Positions 8,095 to 16,411 of a DNA stretch of 64,000 nt are shown piece after piece. Positions within the stretch are counted from its first letter, which is position 1. Every line of letters begins with the position of its first letter. Location: contig DASZOC010000013.1 of NCBI GenBank assembly GCA_035550975.1, positions 1 through 64,000 on the forward strand. Direction: 5' to 3'. This DNA is from DASZOC01 sp035550975 (lineage in GTDB: Bacteria; Actinomycetota; CADDZG01; WHSQ01). Below the pieces are notes generated by a model. The model had not been told where the DNA came from, did no database searches, and saw only the letters and a list, made by a program, of their open reading frames with translations. The position numbers and the translations under genes were made by a program.

Positions 8095-8730
8095 CTAACG
8101 CCCGGCGGACATCGTCGCTCGGACCATTCTCAGGTCCGCGACCAGACCCTCCAGCTCCGCCGCACGCGTCGTGCCGTCACGCGAGCGCAGGATCGCGGAC
8201 GGATGGATCGTGGCGGTGACCAGCGGAGCCAGGTCGCTGACGGCGGGCTTCCCGCGCTCCCGGGTGACCTTGAAGTCCTTGCCGAGCAGCGCCTGCGCCG
8301 CAGTGGCGCCGAGACAGACGAGCGCCTGGGGCTTGACCACCGCAAGCTCGGCCTCCAACCATGGCTTGCACGCGGTGATCTCCGAGAGGTTCGGCTTCTT
8401 GTGGATCCGGCGCTTCCCCCTCGCTTCCCATTTGAAGTGCTTGACGACGTTCGTGACGTACACGCTCCTGCGATCTATGCCCGCTTGCTCCAGAGCGCGG
8501 TCCAGCAGCTGACCGGCCGGACCGACGAACGGCTCGCCCGCTAGATCTTCTTTGTCGCCGGGTTGCTCGCCGACGAGCATCAGGTCGGCCTTGCTCGGAC
8601 CGTCGCCGAAGACGGTCTGGGTGCCGGTGCGGTGCAGCGGGCACGCGGTGCAAGTTGCGGCTGCATCGCGCAGCTTGGGAAGTGACGGGCGAGCGGGAAT
8701 CAGAGGAGCCGCGGTCTCCACAGCAGGCAT
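8095..8730 (-). CDS. UdgX-type uracil-DNA glycosylase (4Fe-4S)
   Basis: 211 residues from the ATG at 8730; the longer open frame to 9009 overlaps the next gene. Cys27, Cys30, Cys121 and Cys139 fit the 4Fe-4S ligands of family 4 UDGs. Motif 1 is GEQPGDKED (54-62) and motif 2 begins HPSAI at His176. Residues 106-110 are KRRIH, the extra loop diagnostic of UdgX; in the mycobacterial enzyme its His attacks the abasic C1' and leaves the protein covalently bound to DNA. His110 is the matching residue. So this should be a suicide-type uracil binder in repair. Not obviously co-regulated with its neighbours. Confidence 0.9.
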   Translation of the reverse strand: MPAVETAAPLIPARPSLPKLRDAAATCTACPLHRTGTQTVFGDGPSKADLMLVGEQPGDKEDLAGEPFVGPAGQLLDRALEQAGIDRRSVYVTNVVKHFKWEARGKRRIHKKPNLSEITACKPWLEAELAVVKPQALVCLGATAAQALLGKDFKVTRERGKPAVSDLAPLVTATIHPSAILRSRDGTTRAAELEGLVADLRMVRATMSAGR

Positions 8731-8753
8731 GACTCTGTCATACCCACTCTCGC

Positions 8754-9197
8754 TCAGTGCAGCTCGCGCTCCAGGATCACGCAGGTGCCTTCGGGAGAGC
8801 TGGAGACGTCGACCCGGTCCATCAACTGGCGCATGAGGAAGAAGCCGCGGCCCCCCTGCGAGAGCACGTCCGGGACGCCGCTGGGCAAGACGTCGTCGAC
8901 GTCGAATCCGGGCCCGTCGTCGGTCACCTTGACCGACACATGGCGGTCGCGCAGCGCACACTCGAGCTCGACCTCGCCCCCGCCCGAGGAGCGCCGTCCA
9001 TGGCGACACGCGTTCGCCACGACCTCGCCGACCGCCATGAGGACCTCGTCGCTGACGTGCTCCGGGATCTCGGCGCGGCCGAGGAAACGGCCGACGAACG
9101 CGCGCATGTCACTGGCCCGGGCGGCCTCGTTCGGAACCGCGATCTTCTGGTCCCCGCCCGCGAAGCTCCACCCGCCGGGCGTCATACGCGTAGGCAT
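8754..9197 (-). CDS. RsbW/SpoIIAB-like anti-sigma regulatory factor
   Basis: 147 residues, a stand-alone HATPase_c_2 GHKL domain. The N box is GEVVANACRHG and the G1 box VTDDGPGFD; a glycine-rich G2 segment (SQGGRGFFLMRQL) is close to the C-terminus. Such proteins bind and phosphorylate STAS anti-anti-sigma factors or hold an SigB/SigF-type sigma factor. The start at 9197 is preceded by AAGGT; an open frame up to 9389 has no such site. No sigma factor or STAS gene is adjacent, so the partner lies elsewhere. Confidence 0.85.
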   Translation of the reverse strand: MPTRMTPGGWSFAGGDQKIAVPNEAARASDMRAFVGRFLGRAEIPEHVSDEVLMAVGEVVANACRHGRRSSGGGEVELECALRDRHVSVKVTDDGPGFDVDDVLPSGVPDVLSQGGRGFFLMRQLMDRVDVSSSPEGTCVILERELH

Positions 9198-9267
9198 ACG
9201 GCTACCTTGTCCACCTGAATCGGTTCGGTAACTACGTAGTCGTACGTATTTCCCACATCCGAGCGCC

Positions 9268-10176
9268 TCACGCGCGGTATTCCTCGAGCGCCTCGGGCAG
9301 CCACCCTCTGATCTGTTCGATGCGCGTGGCCGACTCCGGGTGCGTGCTGAGGTACTCCGGCGGCCTCTCCCGTCCCTCCGCCGCCTCATCCATCCGTTCC
9401 CAGAACCCGACCGCGGCGCGCGGGTCGTAGCCCGCTCGCGCCATATAAATGAGGCCGATACGGTCCGCCTCGGACTCCTGCTCGCGGCTCCACGGAAGGC
9501 TCAGCCCGACCTGCGCGCCGGCTCCGAGGAGGCCGGCGATGTTGCGGAACTCGACGGGGTCGTCCGCGAAGGCACCCGCGGCGAACTGCACCGCCGTGTC
9601 GGTCAGCTGCTGGCGGAAGATCCGCTCGGCTCCGTGCTCGGCCACCGCGTGAGCGACCTCATGGCCGATGACGGTCGCGAGCCCTTCTGCGTCCCGGGCG
9701 GGGCCGAGGATGCCGCTGTAGACGACCATCTTCCCGCCGGGCAGGCAGAACGCGTTGGCCTGCGGGTCGTCGATCAGCGTGACTTCCCACTCGAACTCCG
9801 GCTTGTGCTCGGCCGCGGCCGCGACGATCCGTCCCGTCACCTCACGGACCGCCTCCCACTGGGGGCCGGAGTCGACGATGCGCCCGGCCGACTGCTGCAG
9901 GAACTCGTCGTAGTACTGAACCCCGAGCTGCATCTGTTGGTCGTCGGACAAGCTGACCTTCTGCTCGCGGCCGGTGATCGGCACGACCTGTCCCTCGGCG
10001 GAGCAGTACTGGAAGCCGACGAACGCGAGCCCCATCACCAACGCGAGCGCGATACCGAGGCCACTCTTACGGCCCCGCGTTCCGCCGCGCAGCGAGCCGA
10101 GGCCGGAGCCGAGGCCGGACCCGGCGAAATCCACGCGCGCGACACGCCGCCGCCCCCACCGGCGCCGTCGTCTCAT
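9268..10176 (-). CDS. Membrane-anchored M48-family metalloprotease
   Basis: 302 residues from the ATG at 10176. A very basic N-terminus precedes one membrane segment (about 38-57). The zinc site is HEVAH (162-166) with the third ligand in the ExxxD motif E224-S-E-A-D228. The layout (single anchor, then an M48C domain of about 240 residues) resembles the periplasmic LoiP/BepA type rather than the four-TM HtpX. Likely extracytoplasmic quality control. The predicted promoter region lies in the 220-base gap upstream. Confidence 0.9.
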   Translation of the reverse strand: MRRRRRWGRRRVARVDFAGSGLGSGLGSLRGGTRGRKSGLGIALALVMGLAFVGFQYCSAEGQVVPITGREQKVSLSDDQQMQLGVQYYDEFLQQSAGRIVDSGPQWEAVREVTGRIVAAAAEHKPEFEWEVTLIDDPQANAFCLPGGKMVVYSGILGPARDAEGLATVIGHEVAHAVAEHGAERIFRQQLTDTAVQFAAGAFADDPVEFRNIAGLLGAGAQVGLSLPWSREQESEADRIGLIYMARAGYDPRAAVGFWERMDEAAEGRERPPEYLSTHPESATRIEQIRGWLPEALEEYRA

Positions 10177-10297
10177 GGTGGCGCAGTATCCCCTGCTTGA
10201 CCTGCTTCCAAACGTCACCGGACGCGGGCCCGAGAGGCCACCGCCTAGGGGCGAAGTGTTTACGTCGCGGCCTGATTGGAGACGGGTGGAACGCGGT

Positions 10298-10330
10298 GGA
10301 AAAGCCCACCCGAAGGCGCCGAGGTGGGCC
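10298..10330 (-). terminator. Rho-independent terminator of the kaiC-sasA operon
   Basis: On the minus strand GCCCACC and GGTGGGC form a 7-bp stem around a loop of about 12 bases, followed by TTTTCC. It lies 66 bases downstream of the SasA-like gene's stop. The rest of the 10177-10395 gap holds no gene that I can support. Confidence 0.65.
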
Positions 10331-10395
10331 GGCTCCTCCGTTATGAAGAAGCGGCGGTGCCCCGCCGCACCCGCGACCGCTGCGCCGGACGCCCC

Positions 10396-11385
10396 TTATC
10401 GGTCGATCAGCGGCAGGGTCAGCTCGAAGCGGGACCCCGTCTGTCCGTCCGAGAAAGCCGTCACCTCACCGCCGTGGGCAGTGGCGAGACCGCGTGCGAT
10501 GTACAAACCGAGTCCGGTCCCCTTCTCCGACCTGCCGAGGCGCTCGTATTTCCCGAACAGCTGCTTCAGGTGCTCGTACCGAATGCCCTTGCCTTCGTCT
10601 TCGACCGCAAATACGGCAAGGGAGCCGCGCGTGTGGACCGCGACCGACACGCGCGTTCCCGGCTCGCTGTACTTGACGGCGTTCGTCAACAGGTTCGTCA
10701 GCACCTGTCGGATCTTCGCTGCGTCGACACGCACCCAGACCCCATCCTGGATCGTCGTTCGGACGATGTGCTTCCGGAGCAAAGGCTGTACGTCCCGTAG
10801 GGTCTCCAGCGCGATGTCGCCGAGCTCCCAGTCGGAGAGATCGAGCTTCAACCCGTCGATCTCGACCGCCTCCAGCACCAACATCGATTCGAGCATCGTC
10901 TGCAGAACCAAGCTGCTGCGCACGATCGCATCGGCCGCTTTGCTCGACATCTCCCGATCCATGCGTCCGACCGCGTCTTGCAGGGTCGCGGCGAAGCCCC
11001 TGATGACCGCGAGAGGTGTACGGAGCTCGTGGGCGGCGCGACTGAGGATCTCGGAAGACCTGTCGGCGGGCGCGGGCCGTGTCGGTTCAACGTGGTCGGG
11101 TACCGGCTCGGCATCGACGAGACGCGCGATGTCGCCCGCAGTGACGTCCCCGACGAGCCGCTGTACGGGCGCGGGGTGCCACCGCACGAGCATCGGAGTG
11201 GTGAGGACTCGGTCCAGCTCGGCCCTGACCGGGTCTTCGAGGACGTCCACGACCTCGAACGAAACCCCCTCCCCAAGTCTGGCGAATGCCTCCGTCAATA
11301 GGTCCCTCTGCGTACGCGAGGTCTCTTTGTTGCCGGCGACGTAGAGGATGAACGAAGCTACCCGGTCGGCCACGCGCTCGATCAT
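10396..11385 (-). CDS. SasA-like histidine kinase with N-terminal KaiB-type domain
   Basis: 329 residues, no membrane segment. Residues about 9-85 match the KaiB/SasA thioredoxin-like domain: LYVAGN near the start, a VVDVLEDP strand, then a TTPMLVRWHPAPV segment parallel to KaiB's A-T-P-T-L region and VQRLVGD. A linker leads to HisKA with phospho-His119 (SRAAHELRTPL), N box TNLLTNAVKYS, G1 VEDEGKGI and G2 GTGLGLYIARG. In cyanobacteria SasA uses this N-domain to bind KaiC and relays clock phase to RpaA. Here the gene lies 16 bases after kaiC, in the same operon. No response regulator is adjacent. Confidence 0.9.
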   Translation of the reverse strand: MIERVADRVASFILYVAGNKETSRTQRDLLTEAFARLGEGVSFEVVDVLEDPVRAELDRVLTTPMLVRWHPAPVQRLVGDVTAGDIARLVDAEPVPDHVEPTRPAPADRSSEILSRAAHELRTPLAVIRGFAATLQDAVGRMDREMSSKAADAIVRSSLVLQTMLESMLVLEAVEIDGLKLDLSDWELGDIALETLRDVQPLLRKHIVRTTIQDGVWVRVDAAKIRQVLTNLLTNAVKYSEPGTRVSVAVHTRGSLAVFAVEDEGKGIRYEHLKQLFGKYERLGRSEKGTGLGLYIARGLATAHGGEVTAFSDGQTGSRFELTLPLIDR

Positions 11386-11401
11386 CGAGTCGCCACCGGA
11401 C

Positions 11402-12880
11402 CTACGGCCTTCCTTCGCCGTCGGCGCGAGCTGTCACTCCGGTCCACGCGCCGGCAACCGAGCCGAACGCATCCCCGATGTGCAGCCCTTCGCCGGTGAT
11501 ACGGAACTCCCTGAGGCTCTTGTCGTGGTCGGAACCTCTCGCCTTGAGAACGTTGATGCCTCTGCTGAGGCGCGATCCCACCGCCACGTACTGGAGGACG
11601 AGGATCGTGTCGGTGATCGTCGAGACATGCAGGTCCGTCAGCGTCGCTGCTTCATCGGCGCGTCCGCTGGTGGCGGTGAACAATCCCAAGATGCCGCGCT
11701 TCTTCAGATAGAAGGCCAGCCCGAGGACGTACTCGCGGAAGCTCTTGATCGTGGAGATCCGTTCCAGCGCGGTGAGACTGTCGATGACCACCCGGGTCGG
11801 CTCGAAGCTCTCGACGGTCTCTTTGATCCTGAGAAGGTGATCCTCCAGCGCCATGGCTTCGGGAGGGTCGGCCAGGATCCGCAGACGACCGTCGGAGGAA
11901 AGACCGTCGAAGTCGATCCCCGACTGCTTCGCGTTCCGTGCTATCTGTTGCGCGCTCTCCTCGAACGAATTGAACAGAACGCGCTCCCCCGACAATGCGC
12001 CACCGGCTACGAACTGCGTCGCGAGCAGAGACTTGCCCGTCCCCGTAGGTCCCGATACAAGGATGAGCGAGCCGGTGAAGAGGCCGCCGTGCAGCATCTC
12101 GTCGAGGACCCCGTTCCCAGAGGTCACGCGGTCCGTGGACGAGTCGTAGTCGAATGCGATCGCTGCGTTCGGCACGATGACGATGCCTCCGCCACGCCGG
12201 ATCGTGAAGAGATGCTCGCCTTTGGCATGCGACCCGCCTCGGATCTTGAGGACCTCGACGGTCCGTCGTCTCTTCTCGCCGGTCAAAGTGTTCCGAAGCA
12301 GGATGACGGCGTCGGCAACGAAATCTTCGAACCCGTGGTGGGCGACGGGTCCGTAATCTTCCGGTCTTTCAGCCGTCATGACGGTGGTTACGCCAGCGTC
12401 CGCTAGTGACGCGGCTATCTCGAACAACGCGCGCCGCGCCGGTGCTGCATCTTCGAACTGATTGATCAGCGCACCGATGGAATCCATCGCGACGCGCTTC
12501 GCTCCCACACTGTCAACGGCTTTGTTGACGCGCGCGACCAGAGGCGCAAGGTCGAATCGACCGCTGTACTGAGTGGCGTCGGCGAAGTCGGTCGACGCAT
12601 CCACGAAGCAGAACGACCCTTCCTCTTCCCATCGCGCGATGTCCCACCCGAACGCCCTGACGTCGGAGCGGATCCTCGACGGACGCTCCTCGAAGCTCAC
12701 GAATACGCCGGGTTCGCCGGCCTTGGCGCCTGCGGCAAGGAACTGGGTGGCGAAGATCGTCTTGCCGCTGCCGGACGTCCCGGTGACGAGCGTCAGCCTG
12801 CCGCGCGGCAAGCCGCCGTGACTGATGACGTCGAGACCTTCGATCTCGGCGCTCAGCCGTGCGACTTCCTCGTCGATCAT
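11402..12880 (-). CDS. kaiC: KaiC circadian-type ATPase/kinase, two RecA domains
   Basis: 492 residues from the ATG at 12880, which has GGAGGTGA five bases upstream; an earlier ATG at 12898 lacks one. CI has Walker A GTSGSGKT (34-41) and Glu64/Glu65; CII has GPTGTGKS (277-284) and Glu307/Glu308. In CII, T415, S420 and T421 (segment TDLHVSTITDT) align with T426, S431 and T432 of Synechococcus KaiC, so the autophosphorylation sites are kept. The C-terminus stops about 25-30 residues short of the cyanobacterial one, dropping the KaiA-binding tail. Forms an operon with the SasA-like kinase. Clock versus timer or stress function is not decidable here. Confidence 0.93.
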   Translation of the reverse strand: MIDEEVARLSAEIEGLDVISHGGLPRGRLTLVTGTSGSGKTIFATQFLAAGAKAGEPGVFVSFEERPSRIRSDVRAFGWDIARWEEEGSFCFVDASTDFADATQYSGRFDLAPLVARVNKAVDSVGAKRVAMDSIGALINQFEDAAPARRALFEIAASLADAGVTTVMTAERPEDYGPVAHHGFEDFVADAVILLRNTLTGEKRRRTVEVLKIRGGSHAKGEHLFTIRRGGGIVIVPNAAIAFDYDSSTDRVTSGNGVLDEMLHGGLFTGSLILVSGPTGTGKSLLATQFVAGGALSGERVLFNSFEESAQQIARNAKQSGIDFDGLSSDGRLRILADPPEAMALEDHLLRIKETVESFEPTRVVIDSLTALERISTIKSFREYVLGLAFYLKKRGILGLFTATSGRADEAATLTDLHVSTITDTILVLQYVAVGSRLSRGINVLKARGSDHDKSLREFRITGEGLHIGDAFGSVAGAWTGVTARADGEGRP

Positions 12881-13032
12881 CTTCACCTCCGGCGCCATCC
12901 TAGGAGCGCGTAGCGTCCGTGACTAGGGTGTGTTCCGCGTCCCGTTGTGCGCACGGGCAACGAGATGCCGTCGATGCCAGCCGACTGAACGGAGAGATCC
13001 GGTGAACGATCGATCTGCCGGAGCGTGGCGAC

Positions 13033-13740
13033 ATGAACCCGGAGCCTGACTCCTCCATCGGCCCGCTCGGCGATGCCGCCGTCGTCGTTTGCTTCGGCGA
13101 CGCGATCGACCCGGAAATCCACGACAAGGTGATGTCGTTCGCGCAACAGATAGATTCTTCTCCGCCGCCCGGCCTCGTCGAGCACGTCCCCGCGTTCACG
13201 ACGGTAACGCTCGTCTACGACCCGCTCGTCCGCTCCTTCGACGAGTTCCACGCGGCCGTCCTCGACATGCTCGGCTCCGTCGCGCCCCGCACGGTGACGG
13301 CGGAGCGCGATCCGGTCGAGATCCCTGTCTGCTATGGAGGCGAGCACGGGCCGGACCTCGACTTCGTCGCGGCTCACAACGACGTGACGCCGGACGAGGT
13401 CATCGACATCCACTCCGGCACGACCTATGTCGTCTACATGATCGGCTTCGCTCCCGGGTTTCCCTACCTCGGGGCGATGTCGCCCCGCATCGCGGCACCG
13501 CGGCTCGACACCCCGCGGCAGGCGGTGCCGGCAGGGTCGGTCGGGATCGCGGGGAGCCAGACCGGCATCTATCCGATCGCGACGCCCGGCGGATGGCGTT
13601 TGATCGGCCGGACCCCGATGCAACTATTCCGGGCCCGTGCGCAAACTCCGAGCCTGTTGGCGGCAGGCGACCGCGTGCGGTTCGTCGCGATAACACCAGC
13701 GGAATACGACGCGGTGGTCGCCGCGCGCGCGGCGCCGTGA
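13033..13740 (+). CDS. pxpB: 5-oxoprolinase subunit PxpB (KipI family)
   Basis: 235 residues; the KipI/allophanate hydrolase subunit 1 fold. Family landmarks are GDAAVVVCFG at the N-terminus, IPVCYGGEHGPDL, YMIGFAPGFPYLG and PGGWRLIGRTP. With PxpA and PxpC it forms the ATP-dependent prokaryotic 5-oxoprolinase, which opens pyroglutamate to glutamate. It is the first gene of pxpBCA and its stop overlaps the GTG of pxpC. It diverges from kaiC; the 150-base gap between them holds the promoters of both. Confidence 0.93.
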   Translation: MNPEPDSSIGPLGDAAVVVCFGDAIDPEIHDKVMSFAQQIDSSPPPGLVEHVPAFTTVTLVYDPLVRSFDEFHAAVLDMLGSVAPRTVTAERDPVEIPVCYGGEHGPDLDFVAAHNDVTPDEVIDIHSGTTYVVYMIGFAPGFPYLGAMSPRIAAPRLDTPRQAVPAGSVGIAGSQTGIYPIATPGGWRLIGRTPMQLFRARAQTPSLLAAGDRVRFVAITPAEYDAVVAARAAP

Positions 13741-14729
13741 AGATCGTCAAGGGTGGTCTGCTGACGACGGTTCAGGACCTCGGCCGCTACGGCTACCAGA
13801 AGATCGGCGTCACGACGGCAGGCGCGATGGACACATTCTCGCTGCGGCTCGCGAACATCCTCGTCGGCAATCCCGAGGGGGCCGCAGCACTAGAGATCAC
13901 GTTGCAGGGGCCGGTCGTCGAGTTCACCTCCGACGCGCTCGTAGCCGTGACGGGTGCGGAGCTCGCCCCGAAGATCGCCGACGTGGAGCTGCCGCAGGCG
14001 CGTGCGGTCGCCGTGCGCGGCGGGTCGGTCCTGACGTTCGGGCGGAGCGTGTCTGGGTGCCGCGCTTATCTAGCGGTCGCGGGGGGGATCGACGTGCCGG
14101 TCGTCATGGGAAGCCGCAGCACGGACCTACGTGGGGCGATCGGCGGCTACGAAGGGCGAGCGCTGGGGGCGGGAGACCGCGTCGCGGTCGGTCCGATGCC
14201 CGCACCGGCGAAAGAGGCGATCCTCGAAGCGCTGTCGACCAACCACCCGCTCCCGTTCGCGCTGACCCGGCGTTACGTCGACACCGCCGACCAACGGGCG
14301 CGACCGACGACGGGTCCGGTCAAGTGCGTGCGCGGCCCCCACTTCGACCACGTGACGGATGCGGGCAAACGTGCGTTCTTCGGAGAACGGTTCCAGGTGT
14401 CGACCCAGGCGGACAGGATGGGATATCGCCTTGTGGGGCCGGACCTGTCGCCGTCGCACGGGCGCGAGCTGCTGTCCAGCGCGGTGACTACGGGAGCGGT
14501 ACAACTGCCTCCCGGTGGTGAAGCGATCGTGTTGATGGCGGAACGGCAGACGACCGGCGGGTATCCCGTGATCGCGCAGGTGATCACGACGGACCTCCCG
14601 CTGGTCGCGCAGCTGAGGCCGGGCGACACGATGACATTTGCCGAGGTCGGGATCCCCGAGGCTCAGGCAGCCTTACGCGCGCAGCATCGTGCTCTGGCCG
14701 ACATCACGAAGGGGATCAACGATCGCTGA
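13737..14729 (+). CDS. pxpC: 5-oxoprolinase subunit PxpC (KipA family)
   Basis: 330 residues from a GTG that overlaps the pxpB stop (GTGA). The frame is open further upstream to 13089 but that part is antisense-free pxpB sequence read out of frame. Landmarks: KGGLLTTVQDLGRYGYQ at the N-terminus, GAMDTFSLRLAN, AALEITLQGP, GSRSTDLRGAIGG, VSTQADRMGYRL and a C-terminal RQTTGGYPVIAQV. It is the biotin-dependent carboxylase-like subunit of 5-oxoprolinase. Normal length for the family. Confidence 0.93.
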   Translation: MKIVKGGLLTTVQDLGRYGYQKIGVTTAGAMDTFSLRLANILVGNPEGAAALEITLQGPVVEFTSDALVAVTGAELAPKIADVELPQARAVAVRGGSVLTFGRSVSGCRAYLAVAGGIDVPVVMGSRSTDLRGAIGGYEGRALGAGDRVAVGPMPAPAKEAILEALSTNHPLPFALTRRYVDTADQRARPTTGPVKCVRGPHFDHVTDAGKRAFFGERFQVSTQADRMGYRLVGPDLSPSHGRELLSSAVTTGAVQLPPGGEAIVLMAERQTTGGYPVIAQVITTDLPLVAQLRPGDTMTFAEVGIPEAQAALRAQHRALADITKGINDR

Positions 14730-15483
14730 TCGCATCGACCTGAACGGTGACGTCGGCGAGGGCGCCGGCAACGATGCCGCGATCCTCGAGTCCGTCACGT
14801 CGGCGAACATCGCCTGCGGCTTCCACGCAGGCGGTCCGTCGCTGATGGCGCGAACCGTGGCTCTCGCGGCGGCCAAGGGCGTCGCGATCGGAGCTCATCC
14901 CGGTTTTCAGGATGCCGAAGGCTTCGGGCGGCGGGTCATGGCCGTGTCACCTCAGGAGGTCCACGACCTCGTCGTCTATCAGGTGGGGGCGCTGCTCGGC
15001 TTCACGCGCGCGGCCGGCGTGCCGATGCAACACGTCAAGCCGCACGGGGCTCTGTACAACGCGGCCGCGACCGATCCCGCTCTTGCCGACGCCGTCGCGA
15101 CGGCCGTCGCGCGGGTGGACCCGTCGCTCATCCTGTTCGGACTGGCGGCGAGCGAGCTGATCGCGGCGGGTGAACGCGCCGGCCTGCGCACCGCGGCAGA
15201 GGGCTTCGCCGATCGCACCTATACGTCAGGTGGGCTGCTCATGCCTCGCTCCGAGCCACATTCGGTGATCGCCGATCACGAGGCTGCGGTGGCACAAGCC
15301 CTCCGACTCGTCATGGACGGCAAGGTGCGGTCAGTGGAAGGAACCGATGTAGAGGTGCGTGCAGACACGATCTGTATCCATGGGGATCATCCGAAAGCTC
15401 CGGCCGCGGCTCGCGCGATACGAACGGGTCTCGCGGCCGCGGGGATACGCGTGGAACGCCTCACAGAGGAGTCCAGCCCCTAG
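14689..15483 (+). CDS. pxpA: 5-oxoprolinase subunit PxpA (LamB/YcsF family)
   Basis: LamB/YcsF-type subunit: IDLNGDVGEG at the start, NIACGFHAGG, VKPHGALYN, EGFADRTY and ICIHGDHP, all family landmarks. The start is unusual. Homologues begin a few residues before I-D-L-N, but in that place there is no ATG, GTG or TTG. The nearest standard in-frame start is GTG 14689 (264 residues, 13-residue extension, 41-base overlap with pxpC, no good ribosome site). An ATC at 14722 lies seven bases after AAGGGG and would give the expected 253 residues. I list the canonical start but think the ATC is at least as likely. Confidence 0.9.
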   Translation: MLWPTSRRGSTIADRIDLNGDVGEGAGNDAAILESVTSANIACGFHAGGPSLMARTVALAAAKGVAIGAHPGFQDAEGFGRRVMAVSPQEVHDLVVYQVGALLGFTRAAGVPMQHVKPHGALYNAAATDPALADAVATAVARVDPSLILFGLAASELIAAGERAGLRTAAEGFADRTYTSGGLLMPRSEPHSVIADHEAAVAQALRLVMDGKVRSVEGTDVEVRADTICIHGDHPKAPAAARAIRTGLAAAGIRVERLTEESSP

Positions 15484-15590
15484 GGAGCTCGGACGGCTCG
15501 GAGGGACCTCGGACTGATGCTGTCGGTCAAGCAGGAACTCGCGTGCCGGAGCCGAACCTCCAGCCCCAGGACAAGCAATAGGAGGCATAA

Positions 15591-16103
15591 ATGAAGAAGG
15601 TCATCACTTTCCTCGTCATCGGCATGCTCGTTGCCGCGGTATCGCCGGGAGCAGCTATCGCCGGCAAGAAGAAGGCCAAGCCCAAGCCTCCGGTGCGCCA
15701 AGAGGTCTCGGGCCACATCGCGCTGCAGGCACCGCCTGCCGACGCGACGAGTGACCCGAACGGGTGCTTCGCGGGCGTCCACCGTCGCATCGCGGTGTTC
15801 ACGCAAGAGGCTGTCAACGGCGTCGTGGGCCACCACTTCGAGATCGATGCGAAGACGTGGAAGATGCCCTTCCGGCTGACGCCGACCTCCGCGGTGGACA
15901 TCGACATCTACTTCTACAGCGAGTTCGGAACCATCGAGCAGGCCACCGACACGTCCTACGCTCCGACTGCGCACCAGTTCCAGGAGCGTGACAACGAGGG
16001 CGAGTTCGGGATCGTGCCCCCGGACACCACCCGTGCGATCGTGTGCATGAAGACCGGCAACAACGCCGGGTACGACTACGTTGCGGGAACCGGAGTCAAG
16101 TAA
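15591..16103 (+). CDS. Small secreted protein of unknown function
   Basis: 170 residues with a clear Sec signal: MKKV, a hydrophobic run, then AAIAG, with cleavage likely near residue 24, followed by a lysine-rich KKKAKPKPP segment. The mature part has two cysteines (C59 and C152 approximately) and many beta-prone stretches, so a small beta-sandwich is plausible. AGGAGG lies six bases before the ATG. It is a single-gene unit between pxpA and a strong terminator. I do not recognise a family. Confidence 0.75.
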   Translation: MKKVITFLVIGMLVAAVSPGAAIAGKKKAKPKPPVRQEVSGHIALQAPPADATSDPNGCFAGVHRRIAVFTQEAVNGVVGHHFEIDAKTWKMPFRLTPTSAVDIDIYFYSEFGTIEQATDTSYAPTAHQFQERDNEGEFGIVPPDTTRAIVCMKTGNNAGYDYVAGTGVK

Positions 16104-16130
16104 CGATCTGTCTGCAACACCTGGGTGTAC

Positions 16131-16168
16131 AGCGGGACGCCGGCTAACCCCGGCGTCCCGCTATTTTT
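16131..16168 (+). terminator. Strong Rho-independent terminator
   Basis: AGCGGGACGCCGG and CCGGCGTCCCGCT pair around a short CTAACC loop, followed by ATTTTTTC. It ends the small secreted protein gene and shields it from the minus-strand tRNA that follows. Confidence 0.9.
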
Positions 16169-16279
16169 TCGCCACGTTGGACGTAAACCTTCGGTGAACG
16201 GGCATCCACGTCCATCGTGATACTGATCGGCGCACATCGCGCCACCCCCTAGGGCTGAAGAACGTAGCCGAGATCGTGA

Positions 16280-16354
16280 TGGTGGGCGGTACTGGGTTCG
16301 AACCAGTGACCTCTGCCGTGTGAAGGCAGCGCTCTACCGCTGAGCCAACCGCCC
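16280..16354 (-). tRNA. tRNA-Val (CAC), CCA encoded
   Basis: On the minus strand the acceptor GGGCGGT pairs with ACCGCCC. The D-arm is GCTC...GAGC, the anticodon arm CTGCC-TTCACAC-GGCAG carries anticodon CAC, and the T-arm has GGTTCGAACC. The discriminator is A and CCA is genomically encoded. All arms pair, so this is a functional tRNA. Confidence 0.96.
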
Positions 16355-16411
16355 GGGCTGCTCATCCTAAGGGTCGGTATATCGCGGGCGACGTGGGTAA
16401 CGTTGGCCGAC

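Noticed and set aside
13089..13736. Long in-frame extension of pxpC
   Set aside because: It overlaps all of pxpB in another frame, is Arg-rich and featureless; the GTG overlapping the pxpB stop fits family length.
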